Translations under genes and position numbers: made by a program
DNA from: Bacteroidales bacterium
GTDB taxonomy: Bacteria > Bacteroidota > Bacteroidia > Bacteroidales > UBA7960
NCBI GenBank assembly: GCA_007132585.1
Contig: SLOJ01000187.1
Location: forward strand, 1-33,545
Reading direction: 5' to 3'
DNA length: 33,545 bases
Shown here: in pieces, positions 1 through 10,026 of the stretch
How the letters are laid out: each line of letters begins with the position of its first letter
How positions within the stretch are numbered: position 1 is the first letter of the stretch
Notes under the pieces: generated by a model
The model's input: only the letters and a program-made list of their open reading frames with translations
The model's database searches: none
Told to the model about the DNA's origin: nothing

Positions 1-165
1 AATCATTGTGGTAAAAAGATGAAATAAGCATGTTTACTTTACTCACACACAGGATGATGTTCATACATGCGATTCCATGTGACCTATTTAAAACAAATTA
101 TGAACACATGAAAAATTGCCAAAAATCCGGGTGAAGCAGAATTTCATCGGGCAGCTGACCGTCGT

Positions 166-3100
166 TTAGCCTTTATTCTTTTTTCTTTTGCATTTTTTTG
201 GCATGTAAATAAGTGATGCCCGCTTTTTTCCATCCATTATTACCTCAAGTGGTTTATGGAAACGCACATGATGGAAATATCGGGTTTTGTTGATCGTTGT
301 ACAGTTTTCGAGTTCATTCCAGTTGATGTAATCAATCAGATCGTTGTGTTTTACGGAAAAGTATCCTACGTTCATTGAAATTACATTATGGAAGAAGTGC
401 GAACCCAGCGATGCATCCAGGGGAAAATCTTCCATGCTTACTTCCACAATAATCTTCGCATTGGAAATCTGCGACCATACTACCGGTATTCCAATAAACC
501 GATCGCGGGTTCCCCAGCGACCCGGGCCAATAAGAATATATTTCCGGTTTTCTTTCACCATTTTATTGTTGAGCATTTCAATTTCATCGCGCATCTTTTC
601 GGTTTTCAATTTATCGAAAGCCTCCATGTTAACATAAATAACATCTTCAATGTCATCTATGCGGCCATTGCCCATTCCGTTTTCCGAGTATAATAACAGA
701 CGTTCATTGTCAACTTCATCAAGACTGATATCATTGTCGATGATATTCTTGATAAGCGGTTTTATTTGTAACAGGTAGAATGATGCCATGCTGTTTTTAT
801 CTTTGTTCAGATCAATGGCAAATTCAATTTCAATGGGTGATCCAAGCGATTCGGAAACAATATCAAGGATTACCTCAATGGTTTTTGCCATCGGAATATA
901 GTCGTATTTGAGAATATTGGCGAAGTTTATAACCCTTGGGCCCGGATCGGTAAGGCCAGGAATGGTACGTTCGCTTGACATATCGTAAACTGAAGCTGAG
1001 TGTTTAATGGTACTGTGTTCTTCGGCTTTGGAAATCTCCAGTTTGCTCAGCGATGCATCATCGCCCTGCAACAAGTTTATTTCTTTACGTGCCATGTCAA
1101 TGGCATAAAAGTGAAGTTGAGAGTTTTTAAAAAGGTCTTTCGGGGTGTATATTTCCAGCTGCGGATGTGCCGGTGAAAACCGGTAGGTTTTTTCTCCTTC
1201 TACAACATACTTGCCAAGTCCTACAGCAGCTACCGCAAATCCTTCGTCGGGTTTCATATAGGAATATGGATAGAAGTTATAGGATTGAGCCACACCGCTG
1301 ATATGAGGGTAGAAGTAATCTTCAAAACGGTTACCGGCAACTTCCTGAATGATCACGGCCATTTTCTCTTCTTCAATCTTGTAGTTTACCGCTTTAAAAT
1401 ATGCCTGTGCAGTAGGGGAGAATATGGATGCAAAAACCAGTTTTATGGCATCCATTAGTTGCTTCAGGCGCACTTTCATATCGGGGTGATTGTTCGGAAG
1501 CAGAAAGGTATCAAATATTCCTGCAAAGGGCTGCATAAGTGAGTCTTCAAAAAGGCTCGATGATCTTATGGCCAGGGGTTTGTCAATAATATTCAGGTAG
1601 GTTTTTAACTTTTTAATAAGGGTGCCGGTAAGCTCGCCGGCCACAAACATCTCCTGAATTTTTTTATAGTTGGTTTCGGTGTAGATTTTATCATGCAGGT
1701 TATTGCGCTGTATGAACATTTCAAACTCTTCTGTACCAATGATTGATGTTTTTGGTGTTCGGATATTGATATCAGGCACCAAATCATTGAAAGAAAAATT
1801 GTTAATGATCATATTGATGAAGGAAAGCCCTCTGCCTTTACCTCCCAGCGAACCCGGTGCCAGCCTCACAACATTGGTTTCGTCGGTTAGAGCAGATTCT
1901 TCAAAATTAATAACCTTGCCTCGTTGCCTGTCGTGGATGCACGCCTCTATAATATCAATCATATACTGACGAACACCCTTGGGGCATTCAAAGTCTTCTA
2001 CCCTTAAAGGTTTGATCTTTTTCGCAATTTGTATTTCACCCCGTGCCATTAACCAGTGCGAGAAATGGTTTTTTCGTGCATGATAAATAAGAGATTTTTC
2101 GGGAATGGATTTCAGATGCGATTGAAATTCTTTCATGGAGCGTGCAACGGCAATTTCTTTGCGTCCTTCTTCATCACGATATACAAAATTTCCAAACCCC
2201 AGGTAATAATTAATGAAACTCTGAAGATCCTGTTTGAGGGTTTCTGAATTTTTATTGATAAAAGTTGATTTTAATAAATAAGCATTCCTGGCATTTTCAA
2301 CATCAGAAGACTGCAAAACCACGGGCAGGTCGGGCATCTGGTCGCGTACATAACCCGCAAGGTTCAAACCTGCACGACTATCAAGTTTGCCATCTTTTTC
2401 AAACTTCACATCAGAAATCAAACAAAGCAGGTTCTCACGGTATTGCTCAAAAAGTGTAATGGCCTCGTTGTAGTTTGATGCCAAAAGAATTTTTGGGCGA
2501 ACCCGCATTTTAAGCAATTTGTGGGTTTCATCGGTATGTATTTCTTCTATTAGCTGACGGGTTTGTTCAATAACAATGGAATAAAGTATCGGGAGGTAGC
2601 GGGAGTAGTATCGTGCTGAGTCTTCCACTAAAAGGATTACCCTAACCATACCTATGTTAATATCATTTTCCACGTTCATACGGTCCTCTATGAACTTTAC
2701 CATGGCCAAAAATACATTGGAGTCGCCGTTCCACACAAAAACCTTGTCAATGTATTTCAGATTTTTACTGCCATCGGCAAACAGTCCTATATCGCTGTTA
2801 TTGTTAAGCAACAGGAAGATAGGAATATTCAAATAAATTTGTTTGATGATACGGCTTAATTGAATTGGGGTGGTTTTATCAACTCCCATCATTACAATAA
2901 CCATGTCAAAATGTTTTTCCTGCATTTTTTCAAGGGCTTCTTCGGGAGTTGATACTCCTGTGATTCTTGGGGCCGATGAAAGATTCAGCTGATAATATTC
3001 ACCACGCACCTGCTCAAAGAAACGGCCTTCCTGCTCAATAATGTATGCATCATAAAGGTTGGCAACCAACAGTATTTCGCGCACTTTGTACTGCATAAGG

Positions 3101-3723
3101 TCGTGATAAATATCACGGTCAGAGTTATGTTTTACAAGAAATTTTTGCAGTAATTGCCTGCTCATGGCTGCGTGAGAACGAGCTGTTTCAGGTTGCTCTT
3201 CTTTTTGCTGCGTAGCTGTTTTTTGAAGAAGATCCTTGCCGATAAATGTATTGAGATATCCGGAAATTAAACTGCTGAGATTATTGATAAGATCCCGTTC
3301 TTCCATCATGAACGGGCCTTCATCGATTTCGGGATGTTTTGACAGGTAAAAGATTTCAATTAAACCCACTTTGCCGTCAATGGTTTCAAAGGATTTTTTC
3401 TGGCACCATTCGGTTTCACGGAACTTTGAGTTGCTAACCACATTGGTTTTCCCATATTTAATTCTTGCCACAGTATCATCGGGGTAATGCCAGGCAGATG
3501 GAAGAACCTGGCAGATTTCCTGAAGCATTGTATTTATGGGTTTATCTTGTCTGAGAATTTGTGTAGTCTGATTTATGGCCCCCAACTCCTTAAGACGCTC
3601 GCGCTTTTCGGAGAGAATTCTCTGAATTTCTTCCCTGCTGATAATAGATTCAGGCAAACTTCCCTCCGTAATGGTTTTTGGAGAGTTGCTGTCATTTTCG
3701 GGATTGAAAGCAGAGTCTTTCAT
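166..3723 (-). CDS. Receiver-like domains fused to a PEP-synthase-type ATP-grasp domain (PEP/pyruvate-binding domain protein)
   Basis: 1185 residues, no signal peptide or membrane segment, so cytoplasmic. The N-terminal ~200 residues look like a sensory region. Residues ~215-345 resemble a receiver domain without a clear phospho-acceptor. Residues ~359-515 look like a second receiver, with an acidic start (LLVEDS, ~362), a candidate Asp in LISDVKF (~437) and a Lys in FINKNS (~490). From ~620 comes the nucleotide-binding half of PEP synthase/pyruvate phosphate dikinase: a glycine-rich GSLGGKGRG (~625) and AIRSSSLFEDS (~718). The swivelling phosphohistidine domain and the PEP-binding barrel of true PEP synthases are not visible; instead there is a C-terminal module with GPGRWGTRDR (~1064). 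It is therefore unlikely to be a complete PEP synthase. A phosphotransfer or regulatory role is inference. It stands alone, with no partner gene within 400 bp. Start is the ATG preceding MKDSAF. Confidence 0.85.
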   Translation of the reverse strand: MKDSAFNPENDSNSPKTITEGSLPESIISREEIQRILSEKRERLKELGAINQTTQILRQDKPINTMLQEICQVLPSAWHYPDDTVARIKYGKTNVVSNSKFRETEWCQKKSFETIDGKVGLIEIFYLSKHPEIDEGPFMMEERDLINNLSSLISGYLNTFIGKDLLQKTATQQKEEQPETARSHAAMSRQLLQKFLVKHNSDRDIYHDLMQYKVREILLVANLYDAYIIEQEGRFFEQVRGEYYQLNLSSAPRITGVSTPEEALEKMQEKHFDMVIVMMGVDKTTPIQLSRIIKQIYLNIPIFLLLNNNSDIGLFADGSKNLKYIDKVFVWNGDSNVFLAMVKFIEDRMNVENDINIGMVRVILLVEDSARYYSRYLPILYSIVIEQTRQLIEEIHTDETHKLLKMRVRPKILLASNYNEAITLFEQYRENLLCLISDVKFEKDGKLDSRAGLNLAGYVRDQMPDLPVVLQSSDVENARNAYLLKSTFINKNSETLKQDLQSFINYYLGFGNFVYRDEEGRKEIAVARSMKEFQSHLKSIPEKSLIYHARKNHFSHWLMARGEIQIAKKIKPLRVEDFECPKGVRQYMIDIIEACIHDRQRGKVINFEESALTDETNVVRLAPGSLGGKGRGLSFINMIINNFSFNDLVPDINIRTPKTSIIGTEEFEMFIQRNNLHDKIYTETNYKKIQEMFVAGELTGTLIKKLKTYLNIIDKPLAIRSSSLFEDSLMQPFAGIFDTFLLPNNHPDMKVRLKQLMDAIKLVFASIFSPTAQAYFKAVNYKIEEEKMAVIIQEVAGNRFEDYFYPHISGVAQSYNFYPYSYMKPDEGFAVAAVGLGKYVVEGEKTYRFSPAHPQLEIYTPKDLFKNSQLHFYAIDMARKEINLLQGDDASLSKLEISKAEEHSTIKHSASVYDMSSERTIPGLTDPGPRVINFANILKYDYIPMAKTIEVILDIVSESLGSPIEIEFAIDLNKDKNSMASFYLLQIKPLIKNIIDNDISLDEVDNERLLLYSENGMGNGRIDDIEDVIYVNMEAFDKLKTEKMRDEIEMLNNKMVKENRKYILIGPGRWGTRDRFIGIPVVWSQISNAKIIVEVSMEDFPLDASLGSHFFHNVISMNVGYFSVKHNDLIDYINWNELENCTTINKTRYFHHVRFHKPLEVIMDGKKRASLIYMPKKCKRKKNKG

Positions 3724-3860
3724 GTTTTATTTCTTTTGGAGTTTTGGGTGTTCTAAAATACTAATTCTCATAAACAACTTTCCTTTTTTATGGAAAAAGT
3801 TTTGGAGTTTTTGATGCAGGTCGCAATGTTATTAGGTTATCGTAGTGAAGCGAAGATCAC

Positions 3861-3890
3861 GAGAGCGATTAGCGATCCGGGATTGAGTTA
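3861..3890. repeat. Possible dispersed intergenic repeat, copy A
   Basis: The core GATTAGCGATCCGGGATT (3867-3884) is found in reverse orientation, with one difference over about 17 bases, around 6383-6400, followed in both places by a looser match ending in CTTCGCT. Both copies lie outside genes. Two copies only; a dispersed family is inference. Confidence 0.35.
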
Positions 3891-3893
3891 TTA

Positions 3894-3961
3894 GCAAAGT
3901 AGAAAAGTAAGAAAGTGAGAAAGTAAGAAAGTGATTAAAATGAGAAAGTGAGTAAGTGAGA
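3894..3961. repeat. GAAAGT-type imperfect short tandem repeat, copy 1
   Basis: About nine imperfect 7-8 bp units of the form GAAAGTRA run through this stretch, interrupted once by GATTAAAAT. A 21-bp block (3896-3916) is identical to 28042-28062 in the second copy. It is non-coding here; the minus strand reads as a run of Ser/Phe/Leu/Thr codons. Confidence 0.8.
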
Positions 3962-4158
3962 TGTGATGGCATTCCCTTTAGAAGTTTAGCATAGGAGAAA
4001 ATGAGAAAATCTTGCAATACCAAAACTCATAACTTATAACAAAATATTTCATATAAACAAGAGAAATATAAAAAATATTTGTTTTAAAAATTTTTCATGT
4101 TGGATATATAAATGAACTAAAATTGTGTAAAGAATTCAAACCAGTCAAATCTATTTAA

Positions 4159-5517
<1,359 letters not shown>

Positions 5518-5544
5518 ATTCCGTTTTTGTTCGTAATGAGGGTG

Positions 5545-5581
5545 GGGTGCCCGGGTGGTTTTTACCCGGGTGTCCTTTTTT
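5545..5581 (+). terminator. Factor-independent terminator of gdhA
   Basis: A 12-bp GC-rich stem (5545-5556 pairing with 5564-5575, three G-U pairs) has a 7-base loop and is followed by six T residues. It starts 27 bp after the gdhA stop. Confidence 0.9.
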
Positions 5582-5618
5582 ATGTCAAATGTCAGATCTC
5601 AGATGTCAGATGTTGAAG
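5582..5618. repeat. ATGTCAGA-type short direct repeat
   Basis: Four units of TGTCARATG/TCTCAGATG type occur back to back directly after the gdhA terminator, in the 133-bp gap between convergent genes. No coding potential is seen. Confidence 0.55.
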
Positions 5619-5650
5619 ACTGAACACTCCTAAACCCATCAACCCAAAAC

Positions 5651-6355
5651 CTACTTCACCCTCCCATGATACTTCTTCAGGTAAAACTTGCAAAAAGAAT
5701 GAAACAGATTGATGTCGTCTTTATTAAGGAGCATAAGCCGTTCCATGATGCGGCGGTAGATAAGGTTGTCGGGTTGCATATCCACATCGGCAAGGATCTG
5801 GCGGGCTTTTTCACGTGCGATGGGCAGTTCTGCTTCCACGGGTAAATCCGGGGTTTTCTTTTTCCATGTTAAGGTTATTTTGCTGAGATATGTGGCATAT
5901 ACCATAACAGACTGTGCCAGATTGAGTGATGGGTATTTCCGTTGCATGGGTATGGTGGAAAGAAAATGACATTGGGCGAGTTGTTCGTTACTCAGTCCGG
6001 ATTCTTCTCCACCAAAAACAATGGCTGTACTTTTTATGGTAGTACCCTTATCGAGGATAATTTGCGGCAGGTCTTCCACCGGATGAAAGGTTTCGGCAAC
6101 ATTTCTTTTTTTAGCTGTTGAGCCTATGACAAAATCAATACCCGCAATGGCATCTGAAAGATTATGGAATATTTTAGCGTTTTCCAGTATATCATTTGAT
6201 CCATGAGCTGTAGCACGCGCTCTTTCACCCAGATGATTTGCAACGGGAGCAACCAGATATAATTGTGAAATACCCATGGTTTTAATAGCCCTTGCCGCTG
6301 CCCCGATATTTTCTTCACGCGCTGCATTTACCAGAATAAAGATCAGGTCGGTCAT
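5651..6355 (-). CDS. SpoU/TrmH-family RNA 2'-O-methyltransferase, TrmJ-like
   Basis: 234 residues, close to the ~245 of E. coli TrmJ, which methylates the 2'-hydroxyl at position 32 of the tRNA anticodon loop using SAM. The SPOUT family motifs are all present: motif 1 NIGAAARAIKTMG (residues ~16-28) with the key Asn and Arg, motif 2 VFGGEESGLSNEQL (~113-126), and motif 3 PSLNLAQSVMVYATYL (~142-157), which together form the knotted SAM site. The protein begins directly at the catalytic fold and ends in a basic tail, as TrmJ does. TrmJ is favoured over TrmH by the N-terminal start and the GGEESGLS signature, but the exact target cannot be read from sequence. It converges on gdhA and follows the hypothetical gene at 6435-7169 on the same strand with a 79-bp gap. 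Confidence 0.88.
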   Translation of the reverse strand: MTDLIFILVNAAREENIGAAARAIKTMGISQLYLVAPVANHLGERARATAHGSNDILENAKIFHNLSDAIAGIDFVIGSTAKKRNVAETFHPVEDLPQIILDKGTTIKSTAIVFGGEESGLSNEQLAQCHFLSTIPMQRKYPSLNLAQSVMVYATYLSKITLTWKKKTPDLPVEAELPIAREKARQILADVDMQPDNLIYRRIMERLMLLNKDDINLFHSFCKFYLKKYHGRVK

Positions 6356-6382
6356 TGGTTTCTTTTTCTAAATCTCAACATT

Positions 6383-6413
6383 AATCCCGAATCGCTAATT
6401 ACTCCCGGGACTT
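6383..6413. repeat. Possible dispersed intergenic repeat, copy B
   Basis: Lies in the 79-bp gap between two minus-strand genes. The AATCCCGAATCGCTAAT core matches the reverse complement of copy A at 3861-3890 with one difference. No hairpin with a T-run is obvious here. Confidence 0.35.
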
Positions 6414-6434
6414 CGCTAAAGCTCAGCCTTACAC

Positions 6435-7169
6435 TTAACCTTCTAAATATATAAACTTCAGATATCTGTCGCGGATGGCCGTAAGTTTTTCAAGGGTAAG
6501 ATTTTCACGGTAAATTCTTACCATATCTACAATTTTCCCGTGTTCCATAAATGCTGTTCGGGCGGCATCAAAAAAGATCAGGGATGTATCGTATTTAACT
6601 TCCGTAGTGATTTTTTTAAATTCTTCCCAATCAACATAACGTGGTATAACAAAGAACCCCCTGTGGGTAGTATCTTTATCCAGGTAAATACCATCATCAA
6701 CGGGTTTCAGATGGAGAAATTTATTCAATTGAATAAATCCCATCTTATTGGAAATCTTACGTGTTCCCTTTTTAAGATTGATTCCCATTTTTTCAAACAT
6801 AGCCTGTACAGTGGTGATCTGATTGTACTGGCCCAGATTTAACATTCTGATTACGGGGTAACTTTCATTCATTATATGAACCTGCCCACAAGCCCCGTCA
6901 ATTCGTCTGTTGCAGTTTTGCCGGATGTATTCAAGAGCACGTGCAATGTGTTCCATGGGGTAATGCCTTTCAAGAAACCAGTAAAGGTACTGGGGTTTGC
7001 TGGTTTTGGGTTGGTCGGCATAATAGCCAAAGAATGGCGATACGGCCTCAAGAATGCAAATGTTCAGGTTGAGATTGACATCGGTTATACATGAAAGAGG
7101 TTCTTCTTTGGTGATCCATCCAAACCTTTCTATAACAAGCTCAGTGTCTTTTTTTTCTATTGCTTCCAT
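6435..7169 (-). CDS. Conserved-looking cytoplasmic protein of unknown function, 244 aa
   Basis: I do not recognise this protein. It has no signal peptide, lipobox or membrane segment, so it is probably cytoplasmic. The start MEAIEKKD gives a long intact frame, and the composition (basic and aromatic, with an ICILEAVSPFFGYYADQP segment near residue 33) looks like a folded globular protein. There are Cys residues in an RQNCNRRIDGACGQ stretch (~85-98) and a WEEFKKI segment (~180) in the C-terminal half. It sits 79 bp upstream of the TrmJ-like gene on the same strand and 123 bp downstream of mscS, from which it is separated by a terminator. Co-transcription with the methyltransferase is possible but unproven. 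No function is proposed. Confidence 0.75.
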   Translation of the reverse strand: MEAIEKKDTELVIERFGWITKEEPLSCITDVNLNLNICILEAVSPFFGYYADQPKTSKPQYLYWFLERHYPMEHIARALEYIRQNCNRRIDGACGQVHIMNESYPVIRMLNLGQYNQITTVQAMFEKMGINLKKGTRKISNKMGFIQLNKFLHLKPVDDGIYLDKDTTHRGFFVIPRYVDWEEFKKITTEVKYDTSLIFFDAARTAFMEHGKIVDMVRIYRENLTLEKLTAIRDRYLKFIYLEG

Positions 7170-7224
7170 TGGTCAGTTCTTTTAGGCTTTTGCAATAAAA
7201 TTAGTGTATTTTCCCGGTAAAAAC

Positions 7225-7265
7225 AAAAAAGCCCTCCGGAATTTTATGTTGTTTATCCGAAGAGC
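7225..7265 (-). terminator. Factor-independent terminator of the MscS gene
   Basis: Read on the minus strand, a 10-bp stem (7265-7256 pairing with 7240-7231, two G-U pairs) has a 15-base loop and is followed by six T residues (7230-7225). It begins 28 bp after the channel gene's stop. Confidence 0.85.
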
Positions 7266-7292
7266 CTCTGTAAAATATAAAATAATTTACTA

Positions 7293-8108
7293 TTATTTTT
7301 GCTGGTGCAGGTGCACATCCATTTGCGGAAAAGGAATATTGATACCTTCTTTTGCGAAAGCTTTGTAAACTTTCTCGTTCATATCGAAAAACACACCCCA
7401 GAAATCACCTGAATTGGCCCATGCTCTTACAGTAATATTAACACTGCTATCGCCCAGTTCGCCCAGTGCAATAAAAGGTGCGGGATCTTTGAGAATTCTC
7501 TCATCTTCTTCAATAAGCTTAAGAAGTACTTCTTTTGCTTTATCAAAACTATCGCCATAAGCAATACCAAATGACCAGTCGGCCCGGCGGATGGGTTTTG
7601 CTGAGAAGTTGGTAAGGGAATTGGTGGCCAGTGGTCCGTTAGGAATAATGATTGTTACATTTTGCGGGGTTTTAAGATAAGTAACAAATATCTGAATATC
7701 CTCCACCGTACCCGAATGCCCTTCAGCGGTTATGTAATCTCCCACTTTAAAGGGCTTGAAGATAAGCAGTATCACTCCGCCGGCAAAGTTTTGCAGTGTT
7801 CCTGATAAAGCCAGACCAATGGCAAGACCGGCGGCACCCAGAATGGCAATAAAGGAGGTTACCGCAATGCCCACCATACTCATCACACTGATTACCAGCA
7901 GTACTTTCAGTAAAATAGCGATCATACTGGAAAGAAAACCACGAAGCGATGGGTCCATTTCCCGCTTTTCAAATGTGTTTTTTATTACCTTGGTTATATG
8001 GCCAATAATCCATAAACCTATTATAAGAACCACAATGGCTCCTAGTACCTTGGGACCGTAGTCAACCAAAAATTCTACTAATTTCTCCTGCAAATTTTCC
8101 ATTTTCAA
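7293..8108 (-). CDS. Small-conductance mechanosensitive channel, MscS family
   Basis: 271 residues, nearly the length of E. coli MscS (286). It is an inner-membrane channel that opens on osmotic downshock to release solutes. Three hydrophobic segments are visible: ~18-36, ~62-85, and a pore-lining third helix at ~88-118 rich in Gly/Ala (GAAGLAIGLALSGTLQNFAGG). Next comes the conserved FKPFKVGDYI at the start of the cytoplasmic beta domain, then IIPNGPLATNSLTNFS (~155-170), the family's most constant motif. The C-terminal part forms the vestibule. The gene is monocistronic: a -7 element at 8155-8162, a terminator after it, and a separate terminator from the upstream operon. The E. coli-like size argues against the larger MscK/YbdG groups. 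Confidence 0.95.
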   Translation of the reverse strand: MKMENLQEKLVEFLVDYGPKVLGAIVVLIIGLWIIGHITKVIKNTFEKREMDPSLRGFLSSMIAILLKVLLVISVMSMVGIAVTSFIAILGAAGLAIGLALSGTLQNFAGGVILLIFKPFKVGDYITAEGHSGTVEDIQIFVTYLKTPQNVTIIIPNGPLATNSLTNFSAKPIRRADWSFGIAYGDSFDKAKEVLLKLIEEDERILKDPAPFIALGELGDSSVNITVRAWANSGDFWGVFFDMNEKVYKAFAKEGINIPFPQMDVHLHQQK

Positions 8109-8154
8109 TTTTTGTTTAGTGAATAATATATTAAGGAGTCGTTCCTTTGTTAAT

Positions 8155-8162
8155 CAAAGTTA
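8155..8162 (-). promoter_or_regulatory. Candidate -7 element for the MscS gene
   Basis: Reads TAACTTTG on the minus strand, matching the Bacteroidota TAnnTTTG consensus 47 bp before the ATG. No clear TTTG element is seen 19-21 bp further upstream, so support is partial. Confidence 0.45.
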
Positions 8163-8230
8163 AATAAATTTAAGATAGAATTATCGAAAAAATCCAGCGA
8201 TTTCCTGATATAGCATACTTTTTTCATGAT

Positions 8231-8259
8231 AAAAAAAGACCGCCCTTTTCAGAGCGGCC
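8231..8259 (-). terminator. Terminator of the TonB receptor/DUF5689 operon
   Basis: On the minus strand, an 8-bp stem (8259-8252 with 8245-8238) has a 6-base loop and a run of seven T residues (8237-8231). It lies about 60 bp after the last lipoprotein gene. Confidence 0.9.
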
Positions 8260-8320
8260 TTCAATAGAACAAAAATAATTTAAATGATTTTGTATTAAAA
8301 TTACCACATTCAACGCAAAA

Positions 8321-10015
8321 TCAGTCAGCTTCATAAAGTTTTACATTATCAACCCTGAAGGTACCAGTATTTCCCTGAGGGGCAGCACTTACATATTTCC
8401 ATGCAATATGCACTATCCCAGAATAAGAAGAAAGATCAATAAGGCCTGAATGTATCCACGCATTATCTGCATCACTTTGTCCTGCTAAAACAGCATCAAG
8501 TGTTTGCCAGTCAGCATCAGTAACATTTTCCCCATCAAAATTGGTTGAAATATGCAGGCTGAAACCATCGTGTGTATAAAAAGCTTTGGCCGACTCAAAC
8601 TCAAAAGTTGGATTGGTCATGGCATCTAAATCAATTGGCGGAGTAATCATCCACATGATATTTTGCGCGTCAGCTGAATTATATGCTGTAGCCTGTGCAT
8701 AATGATTATCCTGGTAGGTACGGCATATCCAGTTTCTTGAGCCGGCTTCTGCATATGCTGTCCAGCCATTATCATCAATAATATCATGATCCGGGTAGGA
8801 TTGAAAGTCTTCGTCAATAAAAGTAACTGGATCTGGTAGATCAGGGTCATCAGGATCATCGTCATCTTCCATCCAGTAATCTGAAGTGTCTCTCATGCCC
8901 GGCACACCGAAGTAGGCCGCAAGATTTCCTTTGAGTTTTACAGAAACTCCAAGTCTCTGCGGATTATCCACCAGATTAAGGGCTACCCGCGGGCTGCTTC
9001 CGAAAGGCAACTGAACAATGAGTGCATTGTTCATATTGGTTTCATCAGGATCATCGGCAATAATAATGTTGGAATTGGTGCTGAATGGTGCTGTAAAGCT
9101 GGGTTCAAATGGGTCAACTGAGGTTTCCATAACACCGATAATATATCCTTGTACCCAAATATCATTACCTGAATTGTTGTTGTATGCATATGCAATGTTG
9201 TAGGGGTCATCAAAAGTGCCGGAGCCACTTTCACCGGTATCTATCACACACCTGTCATTTGCCATAGTAAGCTCATTGGGGTCACGCACATATAATTGCC
9301 ATACATCACCAAACTGGCCCACAATGCCAATAAAACTTCCGTTGCCTTCGGGCAGTATTTCGTTGGCAAAATCGGCATAACCACTGGTTCTTACTATAAT
9401 GGTATTGTTATCGCAATCCTGCAGGGTGCGGTTAACGCTATTGAGGTTTATGGCATCGGCCCAGGTTTCACCAAGTTCGTTTTCAAGAAATTGCACATTG
9501 TTAATCTGAACCAGTTGTGCCTGGTATCCGCCGGCTTTAATCTCATTAATGGTAAGTACTTTAGGTTCTATAAACTTTTCTTCAGCCTGTTTTACAATTT
9601 GTTTGGTTCCATCAACCGAATCGAGTTGAAGCATATTGTTGAAATAACTTATAGATGCACCATCAAGCGAAAGACGAATGGAGTCACCCACTGTCAAGTT
9701 AGCACTCACAGCCATGCGCAGGTTAATTGCACCGGTAGGATCCTGGATATATGCCTGACGATATATATTGCCGTTACGTTGATCCATGGTTACAGTGGCA
9801 AAAAGTTGGGTGCCAGTATTGTGAAAAGTATAGGTTTCGCCCGGCACGATCATTTCCCTGATATCACCCAGGTTAATAATATCATCAGGGTTAATGCTTT
9901 CTATGGGAGGTATGTCTGTATCATCTTTTGTACATGAAACAAAGGCGAATACAAAAAGCAAACCTGCCCCGATAAAATTTCTGAAATTATTCATATTGAT
10001 TGATATAGTTTTCAT
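8321..10015 (-). CDS. Surface lipoprotein: DUF5689-, DUF6359-like and choice-of-anchor J domains
   Basis: 564 residues. A type II signal peptide ends in FVFAFVSC, with Cys28 as the lipidation site, followed by TKDD. This matches the K-(D/E)2 export signal that sends Bacteroidota lipoproteins to the outer face of the outer membrane. Residues ~45-258 are a DUF5689-type domain, ~264-378 look like DUF6359 (GTFDDPYNIAYAY, WVQGYIIG), 378-395 an Asp/Pro-rich linker, and ~397-564 a choice-of-anchor J-type beta-sandwich (IDEDFQ, MWMITPPIDL, RVDNVKL). Its DUF5689 part is clearly paralogous to the neighbour at 10027: IIVRTSGYADFANEILPEGN here versus IIVRTSGYANFADEMLPEGN there. It is the third gene of the TonB receptor operon, 11 bp after that neighbour. 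Translation might start at the second Met (9994). A substrate-binding role at the receptor is inference. Confidence 0.88.
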   Translation of the reverse strand: MKTISINMNNFRNFIGAGLLFVFAFVSCTKDDTDIPPIESINPDDIINLGDIREMIVPGETYTFHNTGTQLFATVTMDQRNGNIYRQAYIQDPTGAINLRMAVSANLTVGDSIRLSLDGASISYFNNMLQLDSVDGTKQIVKQAEEKFIEPKVLTINEIKAGGYQAQLVQINNVQFLENELGETWADAINLNSVNRTLQDCDNNTIIVRTSGYADFANEILPEGNGSFIGIVGQFGDVWQLYVRDPNELTMANDRCVIDTGESGSGTFDDPYNIAYAYNNNSGNDIWVQGYIIGVMETSVDPFEPSFTAPFSTNSNIIIADDPDETNMNNALIVQLPFGSSPRVALNLVDNPQRLGVSVKLKGNLAAYFGVPGMRDTSDYWMEDDDDPDDPDLPDPVTFIDEDFQSYPDHDIIDDNGWTAYAEAGSRNWICRTYQDNHYAQATAYNSADAQNIMWMITPPIDLDAMTNPTFEFESAKAFYTHDGFSLHISTNFDGENVTDADWQTLDAVLAGQSDADNAWIHSGLIDLSSYSGIVHIAWKYVSAAPQGNTGTFRVDNVKLYEAD

Positions 10016-10026
10016 TTATTACTTTT

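Noticed and set aside
166-3723. Calling this gene phosphoenolpyruvate synthase (ppsA)
   Set aside because: Only the ATP-grasp half is present; no phosphohistidine motif or PEP-binding barrel could be found.
3894-3961. CRISPR array
   Set aside because: The repeats are 7-8 bp, imperfect and contiguous with no spacers, and no cas gene is in the window.
3832-4023. 63-codon minus-strand reading frame
   Set aside because: Composed mainly of the GAAAGT-type repeat translated as Ser/Phe/Leu/Thr, with no start context or domain; treated as non-coding.
9296-9937. 213-codon plus-strand reading frame
   Set aside because: Lies wholly inside the DUF5689 lipoprotein gene on the opposite strand, which has clear domains and a lipobox; the antisense frame has no recognisable features.
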